Shown here: positions 1-6,516 of the stretch, piece by piece | Position numbering within the stretch: position 1 is the first letter of the stretch | Layout: every line of letters starts with the position of its first letter | The notes under the pieces: model-generated | The model's input: only the letters and a program-made list of their open reading frames with translations | Database searches by the model: none | What the model was told of the DNA's origin: nothing | Position numbers and translations under genes: made by a program | Source of the DNA: Phycisphaerae bacterium | GTDB taxonomy: Bacteria; Planctomycetota; Phycisphaerae; JAAYCJ01 | DNA: 8,701 nucleotides | NCBI GenBank assembly: GCA_012514125.1 | Contig: JAAZAW010000024.1 | Span: 1 to 8,701, forward strand | Direction of reading: 5' to 3'

Positions 1-149
1 ATACGACTTTGATTTAAACGTGTCGTAGCATTACAAATATCAAAAATTTCGGTCGCTGAGCCTGTCGAAGCGACATGACGTTCGTGAAAAAAGACCCTTC
101 GACTTTCCTCAGGGTCCGAAACGACGACACGTTTAAATCAAAGGCGTAT
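1..149. repeat. 149-bp palindromic element with 26-bp terminal inverted repeats (MITE- or REP/BIME-like)
   Basis: Bases 1-26 and 124-149 are reverse complements with a single mismatch (A6 against G144); the inner 20 bp (7-26 and 124-143) match perfectly. Between the arms lie two smaller inverted repeats: GTCGCT (52-57) with AGCGAC (69-74), and GACCCT (93-98) with AGGGTC (111-116). Both carry the core TTCGAC...CTCAG, one in each orientation, so the element is roughly symmetric throughout. The right arm ends on the last base of the smpB stop codon. No coding sequence is supported inside. The left arm begins at window base 1, so the element may extend further left. From memory, TTCGAC-n-CTCAG palindromes are widespread intergenic repeats in many bacterial genomes. 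Whether this is a mobile miniature element or a static REP-type cluster cannot be told from one copy. Confidence 0.75.
87..116 (-). terminator. Rho-independent terminator of smpB
   Basis: Read on the minus strand, GACCCT pairs with AGGGTC (6 bp, 12-nt loop) and is followed at once by TTTTTT (the complement of 87-92). A G-T wobble can add one more pair. It lies about 33 bases beyond the smpB stop codon, in the right position and orientation. The hairpin is one of the internal repeats of the 1-149 palindromic element, so the element appears to supply the terminator. Confidence 0.65.
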
Positions 150-634
150 TATCGATATTTTCGCATGTCGCGGGCGACTTGGCGGTTGATGTCGCGCTCT
201 TTGATGGCATTGCGTTTGTCGTGGAGCTTTTTGCCTTTGGCCAGGCCCAGTTCGAGTTTGGCCAGGCCTCGATCATTAAAATAGAGTTTTATTGGGATGA
301 TCGTCAGGCCTTTTTCCTTTACTTTCGATAGAAGTCGGCGGATTTCTCTTTTATGTAACAAGAGTTCCCGTATACGTTTAGGATCGTGGTTCTGTCTGAT
401 GCCGGCTTGTTCGTAGGGGGCGATGAACGAGCCGATGAGCAGGGGTTTGTCGCTGCGAATGATAATGAACGATTCGGCGATGGAGCCTTGTCCGGCGCGC
501 AGGGATTTGACCTCGCTGCCGACCAGGAGCAGGCCCGCTTCGAATTTTTCGAGAATTTCGTATTCAAATCTGGCCTTGCGATTGATGATCGGCGAGGGCG
601 TTGACTTCTTGTCCTTGTTTGTTTTTTCGCTCAT
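149..634 (-). CDS. smpB: SsrA-binding protein SmpB
   Basis: SmpB binds tmRNA (SsrA) and brings it to stalled ribosomes, so that the nascent peptide is tagged and the ribosome released (trans-translation, cytoplasm). The 161-residue length is normal for the family. Residues 18-55 carry the family N-terminal signature (NRKARFEYEILE, then GSEVKSLRAG), part of the OB-fold that binds tmRNA. Residues 133-148 hold the KGKKLHDKR...IKERD segment, and the basic tail ending in DMRKYR is the part known to enter the ribosomal A site and mRNA channel. The first 15 residues are a Lys/Ser-rich extension. The ATG at 634-632 has no Shine-Dalgarno sequence upstream, and a possible -10 box lies just before it, so the transcript may be nearly leaderless. 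No ssrA gene is visible in the window. The gene is divergent from the sigma-factor operon, with which it shares an intergenic region of about 150 bp. Confidence 0.97.
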   Translation of the reverse strand: MSEKTNKDKKSTPSPIINRKARFEYEILEKFEAGLLLVGSEVKSLRAGQGSIAESFIIIRSDKPLLIGSFIAPYEQAGIRQNHDPKRIRELLLHKREIRRLLSKVKEKGLTIIPIKLYFNDRGLAKLELGLAKGKKLHDKRNAIKERDINRQVARDMRKYR

Positions 635-640
635 GGTATG

Positions 641-671
641 ATAATATTAACAACCTATAAGCGTTTTGCAA
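641..671 (-). promoter_or_regulatory. Possible smpB promoter giving a leaderless message
   Basis: On the minus strand, TTGCAA (671-666) is followed 19 nt later by TATTAT (646-641). A start site seven bases beyond the -10 box would fall on the A of the smpB ATG (634), consistent with the lack of a ribosome binding site. The spacer is two bases longer than ideal, so this is tentative. Confidence 0.35.
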
Positions 672-704
672 GAAGAAGGCCGATTCAGAGATTTTGAACG
701 GGTG

Positions 705-735
705 TTGCAACCCTGGGCTTGGAGACAGGTACAAT
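705..735 (+). promoter_or_regulatory. Possible promoter of the sigma-factor operon
   Basis: TTGCAA (705-710) and TACAAT (730-735) are separated by 19 nt. Transcription would start near 742, after the GTG at 739 but ahead of the ATG at 790, which supports 790 as the translation start. The -35 hexamer and spacer length match those of the opposing smpB candidate. The long spacer keeps confidence low. No ECF-type -35 (AAC-containing) element for autoregulation was recognised. Confidence 0.35.
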
Positions 736-789
736 ACTGTGAATCCGTTAGAAGAAAAATTGAAGATCAAACAAAAGCGTGATGAGCTT

Positions 790-1380
790 ATGAAGCTTAC
801 CAAGGATCAGGAAATTTGCTTGATAGCCCAGGCCAAGCAGGGCAGCGAGACGGCGACTCGTAAACTCATCGAGTTGCATCAGCAGAGATTGTTCGCCTTT
901 ATCTGGAAGATCGTTCGCAATACGGATGACGCGGAAGACATTTGCCAGGAAACATTTATGCGTGCGGTGTCGTCGCTGAGCGATTTTAACGAGGCGTATC
1001 GATTTTCGACGTGGATTTTCACGATCGGGTATCGGCTGGCGCTGAATTCTCTCAAGCATCGGGGCAACCAGACGGGGTATGATTTTTCGAATGTGATGCC
1101 CGTCAACCAGGTCGATCATGTGGATGAGGTGATGCAGAGCGAGCAGGCGCAAAAGCTTCGGGAAGTGATCTGGCACGAGGTCGATCAGCTTAGCCCATCA
1201 CAAAAAGCGACAATTTTGATGTTCTATCGGCAGGGGTTGTCCTGCCAGGAGATATCGGAAGCTTTGGATATGCCGGTGGCGACGATCAAGAGCCACATGC
1301 ACCGCGCGAGGGAGAAGCTTCGGGAACGGCTGCGGGTTCAGAAAATGGATGAAACAGATCTGGACATGTTAGGAGCATAG
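790..1380 (+). CDS. ECF-type RNA polymerase sigma factor
   Basis: This is a group 4 (extracytoplasmic function) sigma factor that would direct RNA polymerase to a specific promoter set when released from its anti-sigma factor. With the ATG at 790 it is 196 residues, the usual ECF size. Sigma region 2 spans about residues 24-91, with DDAEDICQETF at 46-56 and the FSTWIFTIGYRLALNSLKHR promoter-melting and -10 recognition segment at 72-91. Region 4 spans about 134-181, with the helix-turn-helix QGLSCQEISEALDMPVATIKSHMHRAREKLRE that contacts the -35 element. The frame stays open upstream: GTG at 739 (AGG nine bases before it) would add 17 residues, and TTG at 694 is also possible. I prefer 790 because the protein then begins as ECF factors usually do and the candidate promoter at 705-735 stays upstream. 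The anti-sigma gene starts four bases after the stop, so the two are cotranscribed. The regulon is unknown. Confidence 0.95.
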   Translation: MKLTKDQEICLIAQAKQGSETATRKLIELHQQRLFAFIWKIVRNTDDAEDICQETFMRAVSSLSDFNEAYRFSTWIFTIGYRLALNSLKHRGNQTGYDFSNVMPVNQVDHVDEVMQSEQAQKLREVIWHEVDQLSPSQKATILMFYRQGLSCQEISEALDMPVATIKSHMHRAREKLRERLRVQKMDETDLDMLGA

Positions 1381-1384
1381 TACC

Positions 1385-2164
1385 GTGAACTGTCAACAAT
1401 TTGAAATATTCCTGGATCAGTATCTCGACGGCGAGCTTGATGGGACACTCAAGCTGGAGTTCGAGACGCATCTGGTCAAGTGCAAGACCTGCGGCCATCT
1501 GTACGCGATGATGGAAGCGGCGGGGCAGATCATCAGCGATCCGGACCCGTGTGAGCCGGTGCTCGGCGCCGATTTTACCCATCGCGTCATGGCGGGGATC
1601 GCGAAACAAAAACGCAAGACGCTGAGGATGCACCGGTGGGTCGCCAGGTCCACCGTGGCGGCGGCGATTGCGATGATCGTTTTGGGGCTGGTGGTGATTA
1701 ACGCGGTCGGACCGGGCAAATGGCCGAGGACTTCACCGAACGCGACGAATAACATTTCAGCGCCTTTGAAAGTCGAGCAACGGCTTTTGGCGATGAACGA
1801 ACCGGCGACGGACCGGCAGAGGATCAATTCTGCGAATCACGGTCTGGTTCATGATATCAAGTCGTCCGTGATCGAGCGTCAGCTTCATCGGCAGGATCAG
1901 GAAGAGCTTAGCTTGTGGCTGGCGAGTAAACTCGAACTTGCCGGTTCCAATTTCAAAGAAATTACCGAATTACGGACGGTGGCGTGGGATCAGATGCGTC
2001 AGGGATTGTTCCAGAGTTTTTCTTCTCCGATGACGCCGATGGAATCGTACCTCAAGACCGATCCGACCTTGCCGCAGCCTGCGGGGCTGGATCAGATTCA
2101 GGAACGGGTCTTGCCCACGTTGCGTGAGCAGATCGAACTCGAAGCCGGGGTGGAGTTGCTTTAA
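1385..2164 (+). CDS. Membrane-anchored zinc-finger anti-sigma factor
   Basis: The protein (259 residues) would hold the sigma factor encoded just upstream at the membrane. The N-terminus has the ZAS/zf-HC2 ligand pattern: Cys3, His29, Cys33 and Cys36 (H-x3-C-x2-C), the fold that clamps ECF sigma factors. After a hinge and a basic stretch (KQKRKTLRMHRW, about 74-85), a single hydrophobic segment at about 86-108 (VARSTVAAAIAMIVLGLVVI) should cross the membrane, leaving about 150 residues outside. That domain is polar and partly helical and was not recognised. The GTG start at 1385 is fixed by AGGAG at 1371-1375, nine bases away and inside the end of the sigma gene. Release may be by regulated proteolysis or by zinc/thiol chemistry; the sequence does not say which. 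Family assignment is firm. The partner assignment rests on gene adjacency. Confidence 0.93.
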   Translation: MNCQQFEIFLDQYLDGELDGTLKLEFETHLVKCKTCGHLYAMMEAAGQIISDPDPCEPVLGADFTHRVMAGIAKQKRKTLRMHRWVARSTVAAAIAMIVLGLVVINAVGPGKWPRTSPNATNNISAPLKVEQRLLAMNEPATDRQRINSANHGLVHDIKSSVIERQLHRQDQEELSLWLASKLELAGSNFKEITELRTVAWDQMRQGLFQSFSSPMTPMESYLKTDPTLPQPAGLDQIQERVLPTLREQIELEAGVELL

Positions 2165-2171
2165 TAAAGTT

Positions 2172-2176
2172 GGAAG
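2172..2176 (+). promoter_or_regulatory. Ribosome binding site that sets a TTG start at 2184
   Basis: GGAAG at 2172-2176 lies seven bases before TTG at 2184. Starting there gives a clean signal peptide (NRQKK, then a long hydrophobic run). The frame also opens at a GTG at 2124, inside the end of the anti-sigma gene, but that form puts 20 polar residues ahead of the signal sequence and has no good ribosome binding site. Confidence 0.6.
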
Positions 2177-2183
2177 TTATCTT

Positions 2184-4439
2184 TTGAATCGTCAGAAAAA
2201 AAATAATGGATTGGCGTTTCCCGTCGTCGGTTTGATTCTGTTTTTAGTATGTTGTGAATTTCTCTGGGCCGGCGCGGCTGCGACCCCTACGTCCGGACCG
2301 GCTGAGCCGCCGACTGAACTGCCCGCGATGAGCCGATACCTGCCCGTGTGGGTTCGAGGCTATCTGGAAGTCTATGATCTGGATCGTCAGTTTGATTATC
2401 TCCATTGGCTGGTGCCGTTGATCGATCATCCGGACAATCTTACCGACACAAAACCCCTTGCCAAAAATCCGGTGCCGAATATCACTCGCCAGTTCGATAC
2501 GGTGCTAAAGCACAATCTCAATGTTTCCGCGAAAGAATTCGCCGATCAACTGCTGAGCGATCATTTCATTATCGCCTGGGGCGGACCTGCGATGCGGGAT
2601 CAATTTGCGCTGCTCTGCGAGGTGAAAGATATCAACGCCGTCAATCGGTTTTTGACGATCAACAAGGCTATGCCCGATGAGGTGGTCAAGTCGAACATCG
2701 ATGGTAAGGCGATTCGAGTCGCGACCTATAAATTATCGCTCAAGTCGATTCGGGCGGCGGTGATTGACAATCGTTGGTTGATTCTGGCGACGGTGGGCGG
2801 CGGGAAAAAAGCCAGCATGTATCACGGTATGGTGGAACTGGCCCAGGGACACAGCGAGATGAGCTTGCAGGAGAATCTCGAGTTCAGACAGGCCTGTTCA
2901 CGCATGAAGCCCGGTTACGCGTCGATGTTTATCTTGCTGATGGACAGCAAGAATCGATTGCATCTGCCCAACGGCGATACGGTGTACGATCAGATTCAGG
3001 AGCGAATCAGCCATATTTCCCTGGCGGGTTATCCGCAAAAAGACACCCTCAAGATTCGAGCCAACGTTCAACCGCGATGGGTCGATCCGGAGCTATTACC
3101 GGATCAGCCGATCACACCGGACCCGCTGCTGCGAAAGATGATCGATCCGAAATCGAATCTGGTTTATATGTCGTCCGTCAATCCGAATCGCTGGTATCGA
3201 AGGATATCGGAACTGGCGGAGCACGACCACGGCGATACGCGGCAATATCGCGATATGATCGATATGGCGCTGCCGGATCAGGAATTTCGAGACAATCTTC
3301 TCGAAGCCATAGGCCCGGAGATGATGGTCATCGTTTCACGGGAGGGTTTATCCGCCGGCCGGTCCGCGCCGGTTGCGACGGCAACGACAACGCAATCGGG
3401 TCAATCTAAATCGTCGGTGGGGTCTAAACCGATGGCGACTCAGATCGCCCTGGTGATCAAGAGCAAAAATCCGTCGTTGACGATGGCGGCGGCGAGTCAG
3501 ATGTTCGACTTGTTGAGCGGGCTTCACATGCTCCGCGCGTTTATTTCCGGAAACGGCACACAGGCATCGCAATCCGGAGAAGACAATTATCATGGTGTGA
3601 CGGTCCATCGGGTGAATCTGGGGCAGTTGATTCCCGCCGATTCAAAAAATCGTTTCGGCGGGTGGAGTCCGGAACCGGCGTGGACCCAGATTCAGGATTA
3701 TCTGCTGCTTTCATCATCGCCGGATTTGATTCATCGGCTGATCGATCGGGCGTTCGGTCCGGAAGATTCATCTTCTTTTGGGCAAGTGATGCTGGCGGAG
3801 CTTCCTCCGGAAATTCACTGGGCCATGTCGTTTAAACCGGGCGAAGTGGCGAAAGATATGAAGAATTTTCGTGAAGTATTTGAACATTTCTGGAAGACGA
3901 TGAAGGGAAATTCGCCTGGCGAACTATCCCGGATGCCTGTGGTCCTGGGCATTGGAACGCGGGTGATTTCGCGGAACGATCGACCGGGGTCGATGCTCCA
4001 GGTGGCGGCGGTTTTGCCGGGATATCCAAGCTGGGATCGTCTCAAGGTGGGCGATATTCTTGTATCGGTCGACGGCCAGCCGATCGGATTTGAAAATCCG
4101 CAAAAGGAACTCCATGATAAAGTCATTCGTGAACGCTCGGCGTCGTCCATTCGATTCGGTATTTTGCGCAAAGGCGACACGATGGAAGTGGAGGTTCCGC
4201 TGGGTCGGCGGAGTTTCAATCATACCGTTCAAACATTGAAGATGCTCACGGGTATCTTGCGAACTCTGGGAACCAAATTCAACCGAATCGACCTTGCCTG
4301 CCGGTATACTCCTGAAGGGCAGATTTTTCTGGACTGTAACTTTGTGGCTAAAAAAATTCCTGCTCCTGCGACGCAGCCTGCGCCGCGAACTACCGCTTCG
4401 TTGCCCGCAACGCGCCCCGCGACCTTGCCCGCCAAATAA
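2184..4439 (+). CDS. Large exported protein with duplicated modules and a C-terminal PDZ domain
   Basis: I do not recognise a named family for the whole 751-residue protein. Residues 1-30 form a signal peptide (basic NRQKK, hydrophobic AFPVVGLILFLVCCEFLWA, small residues AGAAA at the likely cleavage site), so it should be exported. There is no convincing lipobox. Two modules follow a similar pattern at about residues 127-252 and 376-551: a strand ending in ALLCEVKD or ALVIKSKN, a helix, a G-x-x-(I/V)-x-(V/H)-x-x-x-(K/N)-L strand, then NRWLILATVGG or QDYLLLSSSPD before another helix. This recalls DUF3352-type exported proteins, but only loosely. A Ser/Thr-rich linker lies around 395-420. Residues about 586-673 are PDZ-like (PSWDRLKVGDILVSVDGQPI is the diagnostic part) and could bind exposed protein C-termini. 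The end is a Pro/Ala/Thr-rich tail. No protease triad is visible. It follows the anti-sigma gene by 19 nt, so it may be the extracytoplasmic partner of the sigma/anti-sigma pair or its output. Confidence 0.85.
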   Translation: MNRQKKNNGLAFPVVGLILFLVCCEFLWAGAAATPTSGPAEPPTELPAMSRYLPVWVRGYLEVYDLDRQFDYLHWLVPLIDHPDNLTDTKPLAKNPVPNITRQFDTVLKHNLNVSAKEFADQLLSDHFIIAWGGPAMRDQFALLCEVKDINAVNRFLTINKAMPDEVVKSNIDGKAIRVATYKLSLKSIRAAVIDNRWLILATVGGGKKASMYHGMVELAQGHSEMSLQENLEFRQACSRMKPGYASMFILLMDSKNRLHLPNGDTVYDQIQERISHISLAGYPQKDTLKIRANVQPRWVDPELLPDQPITPDPLLRKMIDPKSNLVYMSSVNPNRWYRRISELAEHDHGDTRQYRDMIDMALPDQEFRDNLLEAIGPEMMVIVSREGLSAGRSAPVATATTTQSGQSKSSVGSKPMATQIALVIKSKNPSLTMAAASQMFDLLSGLHMLRAFISGNGTQASQSGEDNYHGVTVHRVNLGQLIPADSKNRFGGWSPEPAWTQIQDYLLLSSSPDLIHRLIDRAFGPEDSSSFGQVMLAELPPEIHWAMSFKPGEVAKDMKNFREVFEHFWKTMKGNSPGELSRMPVVLGIGTRVISRNDRPGSMLQVAAVLPGYPSWDRLKVGDILVSVDGQPIGFENPQKELHDKVIRERSASSIRFGILRKGDTMEVEVPLGRRSFNHTVQTLKMLTGILRTLGTKFNRIDLACRYTPEGQIFLDCNFVAKKIPAPATQPAPRTTASLPATRPATLPAK

Positions 4440-4488
4440 TTACTGCGAATATTTTGAAAACAAATCGTTTTTTTGTAGTATCTGATCG

Positions 4489-4507
4489 TATAATCTTTAT
4501 TGATTAT
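4489..4507 (+). promoter_or_regulatory. ugd promoter -10 box with overlapping inverted repeat
   Basis: TATAAT at 4489-4494 is a perfect -10 hexamer; the region 16-18 nt upstream is T-rich with no good -35. The start site would be near 4501, giving a 5' leader of about 42 nt. ATAATC (4490-4495) and GATTAT (4502-4507) form a 6-bp inverted repeat across the -10 box and the start site, which could be an operator or chance in AT-rich DNA. Confidence 0.5.
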
Positions 4508-4542
4508 TTGATATCGTGTACGTGCTGAAACAGGAGCGGCTG

Positions 4543-5844
4543 ATGAATATTGCGGTGGTTGGCATGGGGTATGTGGGTTTGACGGCGGGAACCTGTCTGG
4601 CGGAGTCCGGCAATCAGGTTGTCGGTGTCGATGTGGACCGGGAAAAAATCGCCAAACTCAATCAGGGAGAATTGCCGATCTACGAGCCTGGGTTGTCGGA
4701 ACTCATGGAAAACAATCTTCGAAGCGGCCGGCTGGAGTTCAGTACGGACCTTGTCCGGGCGATTCATACCTCACAGATTATTTTCATCGCGGTGGGCACA
4801 CCGCAGGGGCCGGACGATCTTCCGATGATCGACCAGGTGGAGACGATCGCGCGACAGGTGGTCGAGCAGATGCCCGATTATCGGCTTATCGTAATCAAGA
4901 GTACCGTTCCGGTCGGCACGACGGTTCGGCTCGAAAAGGAATTGTCCTTATTGACGGAGACACCCTTCGACATTGCCAGCAATCCGGAGTTTATGAAGGA
5001 AGGCTATGCCGTTGAAGATTTCCTGAGGCCTGATCGCGTCATTATCGGCTCGGAGAACCCCAGAGTGATCGCCGTTCTGGAAGAGCTTTATTTGCCGTTT
5101 GTCCGCAACGGCAAGCCCATTATCGTCATGGACCCGACCAGCAGCGAGATGACCAAATACGCTGCCAACGCCATGCTCAGCACGAAAATATCGTTCATCA
5201 ATGAATTGGCGAATCTTTGCGACCGCATGGGCGGCGATATCGATCTGGTTCGACGAGGCATTTGCAGCGATTCGCGAATCGGGTATCAATTTTTATATCC
5301 CGGACTTGGATTCGGCGGCTCGTGTTTCCCGAAGGACCTGGCGGCGTTGTCGAAAATGGCGAAGCTCGCGGGTTATCCTGCGCCGCTGCTCAATGCGGTG
5401 CTGGAGGTGAATCGTGTGCAGAAGCAAAGTCTTCAGCGGAAAATTTGCGACTATTACGGCGACGATCTTCGGAATAAGATTTTTGCGATATGGGGGGTGA
5501 CGTTTAAGCCTCGAACCGACGATATCCGTGAGTCGCCGGCACTGGGGCTGGTTGCGGATTTGCTCGCAGCGGGCGCGCGGGTACGGGTCAGCGACCCCAG
5601 GGGCATGGATAATCTTCGAAAAGTCTTCGGTAATCGTGTAGGATATTGTGTCAATATGTATGATGCTCTTGCGGGAGCGGACGGGTTGTGTCTGGTAACC
5701 GAATGGAACGAGTTTCGGAATCCCGACTATAAAAAGATGCTGGAGCTGATGCGAAAAGCGGTCATTTTCGACGGTAGAAATGTGTATAACCCGATCAAAA
5801 CACGAAGCAGAGGGTTTGATTATTTCGGGATCGGTCGCAAGTAA
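4543..5844 (+). CDS. ugd: UDP-glucose 6-dehydrogenase
   Basis: The enzyme oxidises UDP-glucose to UDP-glucuronate with two NAD+ in the cytoplasm, supplying precursors for acidic polysaccharides and lipid or glycan decoration. The 433 residues are typical of the bacterial UGD family. The N-terminal Rossmann domain opens with GMGYVG at about 7-12, followed by the LPIYEPGL segment characteristic of UGDs. The active site is intact: Lys205 and Asn209 in TKYAANAML, and nucleophile Cys261 in GFGGSCFPKD. The C-terminal UDP-binding domain has FKPRTDDIRESPAL and ends with FDGRNVYNP. The start is the ATG at 4543, with AGGAG at 4532-4536 six bases before it; the GTG at 4516 in the same frame lacks this support. 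It stands apart from the PDZ gene (103 bp) with its own -10 box, so it is probably transcribed alone. The CPKD and YEPGL motifs favour UGD over UDP-ManNAc dehydrogenase, though the substrate is still inferred. Confidence 0.96.
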   Translation: MNIAVVGMGYVGLTAGTCLAESGNQVVGVDVDREKIAKLNQGELPIYEPGLSELMENNLRSGRLEFSTDLVRAIHTSQIIFIAVGTPQGPDDLPMIDQVETIARQVVEQMPDYRLIVIKSTVPVGTTVRLEKELSLLTETPFDIASNPEFMKEGYAVEDFLRPDRVIIGSENPRVIAVLEELYLPFVRNGKPIIVMDPTSSEMTKYAANAMLSTKISFINELANLCDRMGGDIDLVRRGICSDSRIGYQFLYPGLGFGGSCFPKDLAALSKMAKLAGYPAPLLNAVLEVNRVQKQSLQRKICDYYGDDLRNKIFAIWGVTFKPRTDDIRESPALGLVADLLAAGARVRVSDPRGMDNLRKVFGNRVGYCVNMYDALAGADGLCLVTEWNEFRNPDYKKMLELMRKAVIFDGRNVYNPIKTRSRGFDYFGIGRK

Positions 5845-5894
5845 CTTTTTTGTTTTTTCGCAAAACAGCCGACTATGATTAATTTGAAGTTCTT

Positions 5895-5900
5895 TATAAT
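5895..5900 (+). promoter_or_regulatory. -10 box of the XRE-cupin gene
   Basis: A perfect TATAAT sits 19 nt before the GTG start. No clear -35 element lies 16-18 nt upstream. Transcription would begin near 5907, inside GAGGA (5906-5910), leaving a leader of only about 13 nt and perhaps trimming the ribosome binding site. Confidence 0.45.
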
Positions 5901-5919
5901 GTGAAGAGGATGTTTTTTA

Positions 5920-6471
5920 GTGTCGAATGAATTTGGAGAAAAAATAAGACGGCTCCGACTGGCCCATCATATGTCACTGGGCGATTTGGCGGAAAAAGTT
6001 CAAACGTCTAAAAGTTTTCTTTCGCAGTTGGAGCAGGGCAAGAGTATGCCTTCGCTCGCGACGCTTAAGGTGATTGCGGGTGTGTTTGATGTGACGATTG
6101 GATCGCTGGTGGACGAGCCGAAGGAAAATAAATGTCCGCTGGTCAAATCGTCGGAGCGTCCGAAGGTGAATCAGTTGCAGTCGGGTGTTTTGATTGAGGC
6201 GCTGACGTATCGCGAGATGCACAAGACGCTTCAGCCGTTGCTCATGACGTTTCAACCGGGAGCAAATTCCGGATATGAAGGGTATGTGCATAAGGGTCAG
6301 GAGTTTGGCTTTGTGATCCGGGGAAAATTGATCGTGGAACTCGATGGACATAAACATGAACTCGATGTCGGTGACAGTATTTATTTTGATTCGAGTCGTC
6401 CACATCGATTTATGAACGGCGCGGATGGAAAAACGGTGGCTTTGTGGGTGATTACACCGCCGACGTTTTAA
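5920..6471 (+). CDS. XRE-family transcriptional regulator with cupin domain
   Basis: A DNA-binding regulator of 183 residues that probably senses a small molecule. Residues 5-63 form the XRE helix-turn-helix (MSLGDLAEKVQTSKSFLSQLEQGKS is the core), and residues about 105-180 form a cupin-2 barrel. Of the cupin metal ligands, His124, Glu128 and His162 are present (VHKGQE, then RPHRF), while the usual second His of motif 1 is Gly126, so the site may hold metal with three ligands or bind ligand without it. HTH-cupin proteins of this layout include PuuR-type and other metabolic regulators; the ligand here is unknown. The GTG start at 5920 has GAGGA at 5906-5910 nine bases before it. queF begins 45 nt after the stop with its own ribosome binding site, so the two may be cotranscribed. 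That makes queuosine or neighbouring sugar metabolism possible but unproven targets. Confidence 0.92.
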   Translation: MSNEFGEKIRRLRLAHHMSLGDLAEKVQTSKSFLSQLEQGKSMPSLATLKVIAGVFDVTIGSLVDEPKENKCPLVKSSERPKVNQLQSGVLIEALTYREMHKTLQPLLMTFQPGANSGYEGYVHKGQEFGFVIRGKLIVELDGHKHELDVGDSIYFDSSRPHRFMNGADGKTVALWVITPPTF

Positions 6472-6516
6472 GGATATGGGATTATTGATTTTTAATATGA
6501 AACAGGTGAAAATATC

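Noticed and set aside
75..284. Plus-strand open frame across the inverted-repeat element and the end of smpB
   Set aside because: It overlaps the conserved smpB gene on the other strand, has no family signature, and half of it lies in palindromic repeat DNA.
694..738. Earlier TTG start for the sigma factor
   Set aside because: The added residues (CCNPGLGDRYNT-like) do not resemble ECF N-termini, and the stretch holds the likely promoter.
2124..2183. GTG start at 2124 for the PDZ protein, overlapping the anti-sigma gene
   Set aside because: It puts 20 polar residues before the signal peptide, while TTG 2184 has GGAAG seven bases upstream and a normal signal-peptide start.
2092..3004. The same DNA string for D-Q-I-Q-E-R in the anti-sigma gene (about 2092) and in the PDZ gene (about 2988)
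   Set aside because: The match covers about 14 identical bases with unlike flanks; shared codon preference explains it better than recombination.
4457..4474. Possible terminator after the PDZ gene: AAAAC/GTTTT stem followed by T residues
   Set aside because: The stem is only five base pairs, four of them A-T, too weak to claim; the T run may simply be part of the AT-rich ugd promoter region.
5846..5867. T-rich stretch with TGTTTT/AAAACA after ugd
   Set aside because: The T run precedes rather than follows the weak stem, so it does not have the form of an intrinsic terminator.
5910..5930. Six-codon ORF ATG TTT TTT AGT GTC GAA TGA overlapping the XRE-cupin start
   Set aside because: It could be a leader peptide, but there is no codon pattern or structure to support it and such short frames occur by chance.
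6472..6516. Possible preQ1 riboswitch before queF
   Set aside because: The 45-nt gap shows no hairpin with the A-rich tail expected of preQ1-I, and no pseudoknot partner at the ribosome binding site.
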